From an uncultured Bacteroidia bacterium (GTDB taxonomy: Bacteria > Bacteroidota > Bacteroidia > Bacteroidales > UBA932), in NCBI GenBank assembly GCA_902774045.1, contig CACYGW010000003.1, forward strand, positions 1-64,000: 64,000 nucleotides of DNA. Direction: 5' to 3'. How positions within the stretch are numbered: position 1 is the stretch's first letter; the number at the start of each line of letters is the position of its first letter. The notes below the pieces were generated by a model. That model was given only the letters and a program-made list of their open reading frames with translations, did not search any database and was not told the origin of the DNA. The position numbers were made by a program, and so were the translations under genes. Below are positions 53,233 to 62,010 of this stretch, one piece after another.

Positions 53233-56200
53233 ATGTCGGATAAAATACAGAAACCTGACTATCTTTTTGAGGTAAGCTGGGAAGTATGCAATAAGATGGG
53301 TGGCATCTATACTGTCATCGCAACCAAGGCTTTGTACCAGAAGTCGCAGTATGGCCGCCACCACATTCTCATAGGACCTGACGTATGGATGCATACGGCC
53401 AGTAATCCGGATTTTATAGAGGACGAGCATCTGTTCCGTTCCTGGAAAACACAGGCTGCCGCAGACGGGCTTATGGTCCGGGTGGGTCGCTGGAATATTC
53501 CCGGAAAACCTATCGCCATACTGGTAGACTTTAAGAAATTCCTGCCGGTGCTGGACAAGGCCCTGGGAGATTTCTGGACCAGGTTCGGAGTGGACTCAAT
53601 CTCCGGAGACTGGGATTACAAGGAGAATGTGCTCTTTGGTTATACCGCCGGAAGAGTAATAGAGCATTTCTACAATCATAATCTGTCTGTCGCAGAACTG
53701 GCTGTGGCTCAGTTCCACGAGTGGCAGACGGGAGCCGGACTCCTTTACCTTAAGTCCATGGAAGTGCCTGTTTCTACGGTGTTTACCACTCATGCTACTG
53801 TGCTTGGGCGTTCCCTCGCTGGGAACAATCTGCCCTTGTACGGAAGTATGTCCTCTTATGACCCTGATGCAAAGGCCCGCGAGCTGGGCGTAGTGGCAAG
53901 GCACTCCTGTGAGAAAGCATCGGCCCAAAATGCCGATGTGTTTACTACAGTGAGTGAAATAACCGCACAGGAATGTACTCATTTCCTGGGTCGCAAACCT
54001 GATGTGATTACTCCTAATGGTTTTGAAAACAGCTTTACTCCCGCAACGGACCAGTTATACGAGGAAGCCCGCTCTGCCGCAAGGGTAAAACTGCTCCAGG
54101 TGGCATCGGCTATGGCCGACGAGCCCATAGCCAAGGATGCTGTCATTATTGGCTTAGGAGGCCGGTACGAGTACAGGAACAAGGGTATAGATGTGTTCAT
54201 CGACGCCCTGGCTTCCCTTGGGAACGATATTCCCCGCCAGGTGGTGGCTTTTATTATGGTGCCTGGGGGCCACAATGGTCCGGACCGCACCCTTGCCTCC
54301 CGCCTTGCCGGAAAGGGCCCCGAGCATTACAGCACACAGACCTCCCATTATCTTGAGTATCCCGAGGGGGACCGTATTACCCGCCGTTTTGCAGAGACTG
54401 GGCTTATAAATGCTTTGGGCAGCAAGGTGAAGGTGTTCTTTGTGCCTTCTTATCTTAACGGAAACGATGGAATTTTCAATACCAAGTATTACGACCTTCT
54501 GGTTGGTATGGATTTGGCATTGTTCCCCTCGTATTACGAGCCTTGGGGCTATACGCCTCTGGAGGCTCTGGCTTTCCGGGTTCCTACCCTTACCACAAGC
54601 CTTGCGGGCTTTGGAAAATGGGTTATGGATTTTTATGGCAAAAAGGCCCATCCCGGGATTGCCGTTATTACCAGGACCGACTCCAATTACGACGAAGTTG
54701 TCTCTGACACCCGCCGCCGTATAGAGGAAATTGTGTCTCTTGAGCTTCCCACACGTCGCGAGTACATGGAAAACGCCCGTGAGGTTGCGTCAATTGCGCT
54801 GTGGGAGAATCAGATCAAGTTTTATGATAAAGCATATTCTCTTGCTCTGGACAAGGCTGCCGACAGGAGAAAAACAGTAATTGAAAAACAAAATACCATT
54901 ATGGACTATTCTAAAATAGAAGTTAACAACCCCACTTGGAAGAGCGTTATGGTTACCCGCCATCTTCCCCCTGAACTTGCAGGCCTCGAGGTGCTTTCCA
55001 AGAACCTCTGGTGGTGCTGGAACGACAGCGCGAAGGCTCTTTTCAAGTTCGTTGATAAAGAAATATGGCATAAATCGGGACATAACCCCAAGCAGATTCT
55101 GGATACCGTAAGCCTCAAGAGATACTCCGAGCTTGCCAAGGACAAGGACTTCCTTGCCCGGCTTAAAAAGGTAATGGACGAGTTCAACGACTATATGGAC
55201 AAGAAGAAGGAGCGCAAAGATCCTTCTATCGCATATTTCTGTATGGAGTACGGTCTTGATACCTCTCTTAAGATTTATTCCGGAGGTCTTGGTATCCTTG
55301 CCGGCGACTACCTTAAGGAGACATCGGACATGAATGTAAATCTTGTAGCCGTGGGCTTCCTGTATCGCTATGGCTATTTTACTCAGGTCCTGTCTTCCCA
55401 GGGTTATCAGGAGGCAAGGTACGACGCCCAGAACTTCCTTAATATCCCGGCGGAGCCTGTTTTTGACGATAAAGGCAACTGGGTTACCATACAGATGGCC
55501 CTTCCCGGACGAAACCTGTCTGCCAGAATTTGGAGGGTAGCCGTGGGCCGAACAGACCTCTATCTCCTTGATACGGACTACGAGGATAACCGTCCCGAGG
55601 ACCGTCAGATTACACACCAGCTCTACGGCGGAGACTGGGAAAACCGTCTTAAACAGGAACTCCTCCTTGGTATCGGAGGTATAAAAGCCATCCGTCAGCT
55701 TGGTCTTAATCCCAAGATTTATCATTGCAATGAGGGACACGCCGCATTCATAGGCCTTGAGAGGCTTCGCGAGTACGTAGAGCACGACGGTCTAACTTTC
55801 TCCGAGGCTATGGAGGTAGTTAGGGCTTCTTCCCTGTTTACAACCCATACTCCTGTTCCGGCCGGTCACGACGCCTTTGACGAGAGTATGATACGTATGT
55901 ATCTTGGTCATTATGCCCAGATGCTTGGCGTTGACTGGGAGACAATGATGAGCCTTGGAAAGATTAATCCCAAGGATCCGTCAGAGAAGTTCTCTATGAG
56001 CAACCTGGCCGCCAACATAAGCCAGAACGTAAACGGCGTATCTATGCTTCACGGAAAGGTTAGCCAGGAGATTTTCTCCAAGATGTACCCCGGATATCTG
56101 CCCGAAGAGCTTCACGTAAGTTACGTCACCAACGGAGTGCACTATCCCACCTGGGCTTCCAAGGAGTGGAAGGTTGTGCATAAAGAAGTGTTCGGCCCCG

Positions 56201-57465
56201 AGTTCCAGACTCATTACTACGATAAAAAATGCTTCTCAGGCATTTACAATGTGCCCGACGAGGTAATCTGGAATACCAGAAGGATTCTTAAGAAAGAACT
56301 TATAAGGATAGTGAAGGACCGTCTGTCAGATCCTACCCTCAGCAGCCACTATTCTCCTAAGGAGATAATGGAAATAAAGGACAACCTGCGCGACGATGTG
56401 CTTACCATAGGTTTTGCCCGCCGTTTTGCAACTTACAAGAGGGCAACCCTGCTTTTCTCTGATCTGGACCGTCTGGACAGCATCGTAAATAATTCCAAGA
56501 TGCCCGTGCAGTTCATTTTTGCCGGAAAGGCACATCCCGCAGACAAGGCAGGTCAGGATCTTATCAAGAAAATCGTGGATATATCCAAGCAGCCCAGATT
56601 CCTTGGCAAGATAGTGTTTGTACCCGGTTACGATATAAGCCTTGCAAAGAGGCTTGTACAGGGTGTGGATGTTTGGATGAACAACCCTACCCGTCCTCAG
56701 GAGGCTTCCGGCACTTCCGGAGAGAAGGCTGCCATGAACGGTGTAATGCACTTCTCTGTTCTGGATGGATGGTGGGTAGAAGGCTACAAGGAGGGCGCAG
56801 GCTGGGCTTTGCCTCAGGAACGCACCTACGACGACCAGCACTTCCAGAACGAGCTTGACTCCGCAACTATCTATACAATTATAGAGAACGAGATTGCTCC
56901 TATCTACTACGACGTAGATTATCGTACGGCCAGGTCTCAGAGGTGGATTCAGTACATAAAGAACTGCATCGCTCATGTTGCCTGCGACTTTACCACCAAC
57001 AGGATGCTCACGGACTACTGCAACCAGTACTATCTGCCCCAGGCTAAGCGTACCGACGACATTACCGCCGACGATTATGCACTTGCCCGCAAGATAGCCG
57101 CCTGGAAGAAGCATACGGAAAGACATTGGAATGAGATTGAGGTTATATCTTATTCGCAGCCCGAGACTTCTTATGACCTTTCTGCCACCCATCATCTTCG
57201 TAGCAAAGTAGAACTTCAACTTGGTGAACTTAATCCGGAAGATATAGGAGTGGAACTCCTGCTTTGCACGACAGACAGAAAGGGGACGGCTCATATTCAG
57301 GAAAAGATAGAATTTACTCTTGCGTCTTTTGAGGATGGCGTGGCTACATACGAGGCTTCCGTGCTTCCGGAGCGTACCGGAATGTATCAGGTGGCAGCCC
57401 GTTATTACGCAAAGAATTCCATGCTGCCTCACAGACAGGATTTCGGACTTGTAAAATGGTTATAA
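53233..57465 (+). CDS. Glycogen synthase (GT3)-glycogen phosphorylase (GT35) fusion
   Basis: A 1410-residue bifunctional protein. Residues 1-550 are GT3-type glycogen synthase: SWEVCNKMGGIYTVIATKA, FHEWQTGAGLLYLK, FTTHATVLGRSLAG and the acceptor-site YYEPWGYTPLEALAF. After a short linker Met557 begins an alpha-glucan phosphorylase with DUF3417-like start (LEVLSKNLWWCWND), IAYFCMEYGLDTSLKIYSGG, HCNEGHAAF, TTHTPVPAGHD and the PLP lysine Lys1165 in GTSGEKAAMNG. Synthesis (UDP-glucose) and phosphorolysis (glucose 1-phosphate) are thus in one chain. The fusion occurs in other Bacteroidota. No internal stop or frameshift is present. Confidence 0.95.
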   Translation: MSDKIQKPDYLFEVSWEVCNKMGGIYTVIATKALYQKSQYGRHHILIGPDVWMHTASNPDFIEDEHLFRSWKTQAAADGLMVRVGRWNIPGKPIAILVDFKKFLPVLDKALGDFWTRFGVDSISGDWDYKENVLFGYTAGRVIEHFYNHNLSVAELAVAQFHEWQTGAGLLYLKSMEVPVSTVFTTHATVLGRSLAGNNLPLYGSMSSYDPDAKARELGVVARHSCEKASAQNADVFTTVSEITAQECTHFLGRKPDVITPNGFENSFTPATDQLYEEARSAARVKLLQVASAMADEPIAKDAVIIGLGGRYEYRNKGIDVFIDALASLGNDIPRQVVAFIMVPGGHNGPDRTLASRLAGKGPEHYSTQTSHYLEYPEGDRITRRFAETGLINALGSKVKVFFVPSYLNGNDGIFNTKYYDLLVGMDLALFPSYYEPWGYTPLEALAFRVPTLTTSLAGFGKWVMDFYGKKAHPGIAVITRTDSNYDEVVSDTRRRIEEIVSLELPTRREYMENAREVASIALWENQIKFYDKAYSLALDKAADRRKTVIEKQNTIMDYSKIEVNNPTWKSVMVTRHLPPELAGLEVLSKNLWWCWNDSAKALFKFVDKEIWHKSGHNPKQILDTVSLKRYSELAKDKDFLARLKKVMDEFNDYMDKKKERKDPSIAYFCMEYGLDTSLKIYSGGLGILAGDYLKETSDMNVNLVAVGFLYRYGYFTQVLSSQGYQEARYDAQNFLNIPAEPVFDDKGNWVTIQMALPGRNLSARIWRVAVGRTDLYLLDTDYEDNRPEDRQITHQLYGGDWENRLKQELLLGIGGIKAIRQLGLNPKIYHCNEGHAAFIGLERLREYVEHDGLTFSEAMEVVRASSLFTTHTPVPAGHDAFDESMIRMYLGHYAQMLGVDWETMMSLGKINPKDPSEKFSMSNLAANISQNVNGVSMLHGKVSQEIFSKMYPGYLPEELHVSYVTNGVHYPTWASKEWKVVHKEVFGPEFQTHYYDKKCFSGIYNVPDEVIWNTRRILKKELIRIVKDRLSDPTLSSHYSPKEIMEIKDNLRDDVLTIGFARRFATYKRATLLFSDLDRLDSIVNNSKMPVQFIFAGKAHPADKAGQDLIKKIVDISKQPRFLGKIVFVPGYDISLAKRLVQGVDVWMNNPTRPQEASGTSGEKAAMNGVMHFSVLDGWWVEGYKEGAGWALPQERTYDDQHFQNELDSATIYTIIENEIAPIYYDVDYRTARSQRWIQYIKNCIAHVACDFTTNRMLTDYCNQYYLPQAKRTDDITADDYALARKIAAWKKHTERHWNEIEVISYSQPETSYDLSATHHLRSKVELQLGELNPEDIGVELLLCTTDRKGTAHIQEKIEFTLASFEDGVATYEASVLPERTGMYQVAARYYAKNSMLPHRQDFGLVKWL

Positions 57466-58343
57466 CGACAGGTTTTTTTGACGGTGTCCACATAGGGCAC
57501 CGTCAAATTCTGTCACAATTGGTGACGGAAGCGTGTTCCAGGGGTGACGAGAGTTTGGTAGTCACTTTTTGGCCGCATCCGCGTGCCGTCCTTCAGCAGG
57601 ATGCAAGGATTCTGCGTCTGCTTAGCCCGCTTGAAGAAAAAATAGACAAGATTAAGTCTTTGGGGGTCAATCACGTAGAGGTTGTGCCGTTTACCAAGGA
57701 GTTCAGCCGTGTTTCTACAGAGGAATACTTTAGGGATATCCTTATAGGGAGGTTTGGTGCCAAAGCCTTGCTCCTTGGCTACGATAACCGTTTTGGCAGC
57801 AGGGACTCCCAACCGGCGGACATTGTCGCTATGGCAAAGGCTCTGGGGCTGGAGGTTATCCGTCCTGCGGCCGTTAATGTAGAGGATGTTCCGGTTTCTT
57901 CTACCAAGATTCGCGAGGCCCTCCTGCGTGGAGATTTGGCAGTCGCCAACAGGATGCTGGGCTACTCCTATAAGCTTCACGGCGTGGTAATAGCCGGCAA
58001 CAGGCTTGGAACCGCCCTTGGTTTTCCTACTGCCAACATCAGACTTTACGAGCCTCTTAAACTAATTCCTGCCTCCGGTGTCTATGCATCGCAGGTTAGG
58101 GTTCAGGGAAAATTCTATTCCGGAATGACCAATATAGGCTTCCGCCCCACGGTGAGCAGTGGAAACGCCCTTACCATAGAGACCAATATTTTTGATTTCT
58201 CGGAGCAGATTTATGGTCTTGACCTGGAGGTCTATCTGGAGCATAGAGTCAGGGACGAGATTAAGTTCCCCTCGCTTGAAGCGCTTAAGGCTCAGCTGGC
58301 AGAAGACAAGGGACGGTGTGAAAAGCTGCTTTTGGCTTATTGA
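57456..58343 (+). CDS. ribF: Bifunctional riboflavin kinase/FMN adenylyltransferase
   Basis: Makes FMN and FAD from riboflavin. The 295-residue protein has the adenylyltransferase motif TGFFDGVHIGHRQIL, TFWPHPRAVL, GYDNRFG and SSTKIREALLRGD, then the kinase domain with GNRLGTALGFPTANI, PASGVYAS and MTNIGFRPTV. The start overlaps the phosphorylase end by 10 nt, and the N-terminus is unusually short, with the FDGVH motif beginning at residue 8. The overlap suggests it is carried at the end of the glycogen operon. Confidence 0.94.
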   Translation: MVITTGFFDGVHIGHRQILSQLVTEACSRGDESLVVTFWPHPRAVLQQDARILRLLSPLEEKIDKIKSLGVNHVEVVPFTKEFSRVSTEEYFRDILIGRFGAKALLLGYDNRFGSRDSQPADIVAMAKALGLEVIRPAAVNVEDVPVSSTKIREALLRGDLAVANRMLGYSYKLHGVVIAGNRLGTALGFPTANIRLYEPLKLIPASGVYASQVRVQGKFYSGMTNIGFRPTVSSGNALTIETNIFDFSEQIYGLDLEVYLEHRVRDEIKFPSLEALKAQLAEDKGRCEKLLLAY

Positions 58344-58368
58344 CACAAGTTTTTTAAAAATTAATTAC

Positions 58369-58376
58369 TATATTTG
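58369..58376 (+). promoter_or_regulatory. -7 box for greA
   Basis: TATATTTG fits TAnnTTTG. Transcription should start near 58383, only a few bases before the hairpin at 58388-58411. No good -33 element was found. Confidence 0.55.
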
Positions 58377-58387
58377 CAAAGAAGTAT

Positions 58388-58420
58388 GGGTTCTGCCACA
58401 GGGCGGGACTCCTTTTTGTT
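58388..58420 (+). terminator. Hairpin with T-run in the greA leader
   Basis: GGGTTCTGCC (58388-58397) pairs with GGCGGGACTC (58402-58411) over 10 bp including wobble pairs, with an ACAG loop, then CTTTTTGTTCTTTTA. It lies between ribF and greA and after the greA -7 box. It could terminate the glycogen-ribF operon, attenuate greA, or both. Confidence 0.6.
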
Positions 58421-58444
58421 CTTTTATTGAGAAAAAATTAGATA

Positions 58445-58915
58445 ATGGCAGAAATCCATTTTATGACCCAGGAGGGTCTTGATAATCTTAGAAAGGAGCT
58501 TGCAGATGCACTTGCACAGCGTCCTGTTATATCGGCCGCTATAGCCGAGGCAAGAGAGAAAGGCGATCTTTCAGAAAACGCAGAGTACGATGCCGCCCGT
58601 GAAGCTCAGGGCCTTCTGGAACTTAAGATAGCAAAGCTTAAGGACCTTGTGGCAAACGCCAAGGTTATAGACGAGTCTATGGTAAGCACGGACAAGGTAC
58701 AGATGGCAAATAAAGTCAAGGTTCAGAACCTCTCTAACAATCAGGTTATGGAGTTTACCATAGTGGGAGAGACAGAAGCAGATTTTGCACACGGAAAAAT
58801 GGCCGCTACTACACCTATAGCCAAGGCTCTTATGGGCCACGCCAAGGGAGAGACGGTAGAGGCCCAGGTGCCTCAGGGAGTTATCAAATTCAAGATTCTT
58901 GATATATCTATCTAA
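58445..58915 (+). CDS. greA: Transcription elongation factor GreA
   Basis: Rescues backtracked RNA polymerase by stimulating transcript cleavage. The 156-residue protein has the N-terminal coiled coil with its acidic tip (EAREKGDLSENAEYDAARE, the two acids at the loop) and the C-terminal FKBP-like domain (VGETEADFAHGKMAATTPIAKALMGHAKGETV). The length is normal. The HIT gene follows 13 nt downstream. Confidence 0.97.
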   Translation: MAEIHFMTQEGLDNLRKELADALAQRPVISAAIAEAREKGDLSENAEYDAAREAQGLLELKIAKLKDLVANAKVIDESMVSTDKVQMANKVKVQNLSNNQVMEFTIVGETEADFAHGKMAATTPIAKALMGHAKGETVEAQVPQGVIKFKILDISI

Positions 58916-58928
58916 GAGGCTGTTTATA

Positions 58929-59333
58929 ATGGCAACAATTTTTACCCGTATCGCCAAAGGCGAGATTCCTTCTTACAAGGTTGCGGAAAGCGATCAGTAC
59001 TACGCTTTCCTGGATATTTCCCCCCTTGCAGAGGGGCACACTCTGGTTATCCCCAAGAATGTAGAGGATGATTATATTTTTAATCTGGAGCCGTCTGTAT
59101 ATCAGGGTCTCTGGGATTTTGCCCGTAAAGTGGCAGTGGCCTTGAAGGCTGCAATCCCCTGTAAGAGAGTTGGTGTTGCCGTACTTGGAATGGAGGTGCC
59201 CCATACCCATATCCACCTTGTTCCTCTTAATACAGAAGGAGACCTGGACTTCCGCAAGGAGCATCTTACCCTTTCTCAGGAGAAGTTCGCTTCCATTGCA
59301 AAGGCCATTAACGAAGAGTTTGAAAAACTATAA
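58929..59333 (+). CDS. HIT family nucleotide hydrolase/transferase
   Basis: A 134-residue HIT (HINT branch) protein with IFTRIAKGEIPSYKV at the N-terminus, FLDISPLAEGHTLVIPK and the histidine triad HTHIHLVPL. It hydrolyses AMP-linked or dinucleotide substrates; the natural substrate is unknown. I start at the ATG at 58929 (MATIFTRIAKGE), since a longer frame upstream overlaps greA. Confidence 0.94.
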   Translation: MATIFTRIAKGEIPSYKVAESDQYYAFLDISPLAEGHTLVIPKNVEDDYIFNLEPSVYQGLWDFARKVAVALKAAIPCKRVGVAVLGMEVPHTHIHLVPLNTEGDLDFRKEHLTLSQEKFASIAKAINEEFEKL

Positions 59334-59345
59334 TTAACCTAGAGT

Positions 59346-60455
59346 ATGAAACTTAGATTTGCCGCTATGGCAGCCATAGCAACCTTGTCCCTTTCTTCCT
59401 GCGGTTCTTCCGACAGCGCAAAACTATCCGGCAGCGTAGAGGGCCTGACCTCCGGCAAGGTGGTCGTGAAGGTGCTTAACTTAAACAAGATGGACGTTCT
59501 GGACACCCTGACCCTGTCTGCCAACGGTGCCTACAGCGTGAATGTTCCCGTAAAGAAGACAGACCCCGAATTCGTATATGTTTACTATGGCTCCCGCAAG
59601 GTGGCCTCCCTTATTCTTGCCGGCGGAGACAAGGTAAAGGTTACATCAGACACCCTTGGCAATTATTCCGTAGCCGGTTCTCCGGAGAGCGAGAAACTCC
59701 TGGAAGTAGAAAGGGCTCAGAGCGAGTTTCTTAAGGGAATGGCCGATGCTGCAGACCAGGCAGAACTGTCCCGTCTTTACATTAATTACTATCGCAAGAG
59801 AATCCGCTTTACCATAGAGAACAACAAGTCTCTTTCCTGTGTTCCCGTTCTTATGGAAACCATAGGACAGGCTCCTGTTTTCTCCCAGAGGACAGATGCC
59901 ATTCACTTCCGCAACGTGTGCGATTCCCTTAAGACCGTTTATCCGGAGTCCAGATACGTAAAATCCCTCGAGGCAGAGACTGTCCGCAGGGAGAACGTAT
60001 TGCAGCTCAGCGGCTATATGGAGAACGCTAAAGAGATTGGCTACATAGACATAGCCCTCAATGACGTAAACGGAAAGAAGGTGGCCCTCAGCGATGTAGC
60101 CAAGAACAAGAAGGTAGTTATGGTTTATTTCTGGGCTTCCACTATGGAAAGGCAGGCCATCTTTAACCTGGACGTGCTCAAGCCTGTTTACAAGCAGTTC
60201 GCACCCAAAGGTTTTGAGATTTACGCCATCTCCCTGGATGTAGACAAGGCAGCGTGGGCTACCACCCTTAAGTCCCAGTCTCTGGGTTGGGTTAATGTTT
60301 GCGATGGCCTGGGCGTTGCTTCCCCTGTTATAACAACCTATAACGTGCAAAGCGTTCCTTCCCTGTTCTTCATCATTAACGGAGAAGTGGTTTCCGGTAC
60401 GGGAGTAAAGAACGAGGCAACTCTGCGCTCCTTCCTCTCTTCTAAACTAAGATAA
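59346..60455 (+). CDS. Thioredoxin-fold (TlpA/DUF4369-like) lipoprotein without CxxC
   Basis: A 369-residue lipoprotein (signal ending SLSSCG). Residues about 25-115 resemble the N-terminal DUF4369-like beta domain (KLSGSVEGLTSGKVVVKVLN). About 230-369 is a thioredoxin-like domain: KKVVMVYFWASTMERQAIF, FEIYAISLDVDKAAW and a cis-proline segment VQSVPSLFFI. The site that is normally WCxxC reads STME, so it lacks the redox cysteines. It probably acts in folding or binding and not in disulfide exchange. It is the last gene before a strong terminator. Confidence 0.85.
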   Translation: MKLRFAAMAAIATLSLSSCGSSDSAKLSGSVEGLTSGKVVVKVLNLNKMDVLDTLTLSANGAYSVNVPVKKTDPEFVYVYYGSRKVASLILAGGDKVKVTSDTLGNYSVAGSPESEKLLEVERAQSEFLKGMADAADQAELSRLYINYYRKRIRFTIENNKSLSCVPVLMETIGQAPVFSQRTDAIHFRNVCDSLKTVYPESRYVKSLEAETVRRENVLQLSGYMENAKEIGYIDIALNDVNGKKVALSDVAKNKKVVMVYFWASTMERQAIFNLDVLKPVYKQFAPKGFEIYAISLDVDKAAWATTLKSQSLGWVNVCDGLGVASPVITTYNVQSVPSLFFIINGEVVSGTGVKNEATLRSFLSSKLR

Positions 60456-60471
60456 TTCTTTAAGTAATAAT

Positions 60472-60505
60472 AAAAATGCCTCTGATCAGCGTCAGAGGCA
60501 TTTTT
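60472..60505. terminator. Bidirectional terminator between the thioredoxin-fold gene and tyrosine phenol-lyase gene
   Basis: AAAAATGCCTCTGA (60472-60485) pairs perfectly with TCAGAGGCATTTTT (60492-60505) around a six-base loop. T-runs lie on both strands, so it can end both convergent transcripts. Confidence 0.93.
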
Positions 60506-60524
60506 TATAGCGTGAAGGCTAGGC

Positions 60525-61973
60525 CTAAAGCGAGTCGCCAAAGTCGTCACGGAACTTCTTGGCCAGGTCTTCCTGCCAGTAGCCGATTTCCTCCAGACGT
60601 CCAAAGAAGAAGCGGAGAACCTTAGGCTCTTCTACCCAGCGGAGTCCGCCTATGAGGCTGCGATTGTCGTAGAGCCACTTAACGCGGTCTGCGCAGTATT
60701 TAATCTGGGAAAGGGTGAACACGCGGCGGGGAACAGCAAGACGCAGGAGCTCAAGCTCTGCAAAGCGCTCTGTTCCGTCCGGCTCACGCTGCTCGCTAAG
60801 GGTACCGCGCTCCATACCGCGGATACCGCCCGCGATGTAAAGTGCTGCTGCAACTGCGCCTGCAGGGTACTGGTCGTGAGGAATGTCCGGTACAATCTCT
60901 GAGCAGTTAAGGTGGGCACCAAGACCGCCGGCAGGCTTGATTACTGGCACGCCGTAGGCATCAAGTTCCTTTACAAGGTAAGCGATGAACTCGGGACCCT
61001 GGCTTATGTATTCCATATCAAGGGACTCAAGAAGGCCTACTGCCATTGCTTCCATTGAACGAACCTCCATTCCGCCGTAGGTGAGGAAGCCCTCGTACAG
61101 AGGAACGAACTCCATCATCTCGTTGGTATACTTGCTGTCGTGGGAAGTGATTATACCGCCACGGGAGAAGCCAAGTTTGCGGGCAGAGAAGTAGATAATG
61201 TCGAACCTTTCTGCAAGAGTGTGATAAATCTCCTTGGTGGACATAAACTTGCACCTGGGCTCGCGGGTCTTCATAAAGTAAACGTTGTCCTGAAGCAGGG
61301 AAGCATCAAGCACGCTCTTTACTCCTAACTCGTGGCATATATCGGTAACTGCAAGCATATTCTCAAGGGAAACAGGCTGTCCGCCAATAAGGTTGGTTCC
61401 TGCCTCTACGCGAACGAAGGCCACTTTCTCCGGACCAAGTTCCTTGATGGTCTTGCGGAGGAGCCTAAGGTCAAAATCGCCCTTGAAAGGATCGTCAGAC
61501 TTGGGGATTAGACCCTTCTTGTCTACGAGCTCTATAACCTCGCCGCCAAGACGGGTAATGTGGGCCTTGGTCGTGGTGAAGTGGAAGTTCATAAGGGCGT
61601 AGGTGCCGGGCTTTACGTAAGCCTCTGCAAGAATGTTCTCTGCAGCGCGGCCCTGATGTGCGGGAAGCACGTTTTCTGTCCCGAACACTTCCTTGATTGC
61701 AGCCTTTACCCTGTTGAAGGTCTCGCTGCCGGCATAAGCGTCGTCTGCTATGCTCATTGAGGCTACCTGACGGTCAGACATTCCGTTAACGCCGGAGTCA
61801 GTAATCATATCCAGATAGATGTCCTTATTCTGGAGCAGGAAGGTGTTGTTTCCTGCGAGCTGAATGTTTTTAAGTCTTTCTTCTACGGGGAGAAGAGCTA
61901 GTTTCTGGACTACACGCACCTTGTGCATCTCCAGAGGCACCTGATTTTCAGGTTGATAAAATTTTACTGCCAT
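60525..61973 (-). CDS. Beta-eliminating lyase, tyrosine phenol-lyase-like
   Basis: A 482-residue PLP enzyme of the tryptophanase/tyrosine phenol-lyase family. By comparison with Citrobacter tyrosine phenol-lyase, the phenol-site residues are present: Thr133 (Thr124 there) in HFTTTK and Arg389 (Arg381) in GMERG, where tryptophanase has Asp and Ile. PLP Lys266 lies in FSARKLGF, and Tyr80 and Arg109 (HQGR) are kept. Two sites differ: the Lys before the PLP lysine is Arg265, and Arg217, near the PLP oxygen, aligns with Leu226. The likely reaction is Tyr to phenol, pyruvate and ammonia, but divergence leaves doubt. It is a single gene on the minus strand. Confidence 0.82.
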   Translation of the reverse strand: MAVKFYQPENQVPLEMHKVRVVQKLALLPVEERLKNIQLAGNNTFLLQNKDIYLDMITDSGVNGMSDRQVASMSIADDAYAGSETFNRVKAAIKEVFGTENVLPAHQGRAAENILAEAYVKPGTYALMNFHFTTTKAHITRLGGEVIELVDKKGLIPKSDDPFKGDFDLRLLRKTIKELGPEKVAFVRVEAGTNLIGGQPVSLENMLAVTDICHELGVKSVLDASLLQDNVYFMKTREPRCKFMSTKEIYHTLAERFDIIYFSARKLGFSRGGIITSHDSKYTNEMMEFVPLYEGFLTYGGMEVRSMEAMAVGLLESLDMEYISQGPEFIAYLVKELDAYGVPVIKPAGGLGAHLNCSEIVPDIPHDQYPAGAVAAALYIAGGIRGMERGTLSEQREPDGTERFAELELLRLAVPRRVFTLSQIKYCADRVKWLYDNRSLIGGLRWVEEPKVLRFFFGRLEEIGYWQEDLAKKFRDDFGDSL

Positions 61974-62010
61974 ATATGTTAAGTTTTAAAAATATTTCTT
62001 GCGGTTAGAT

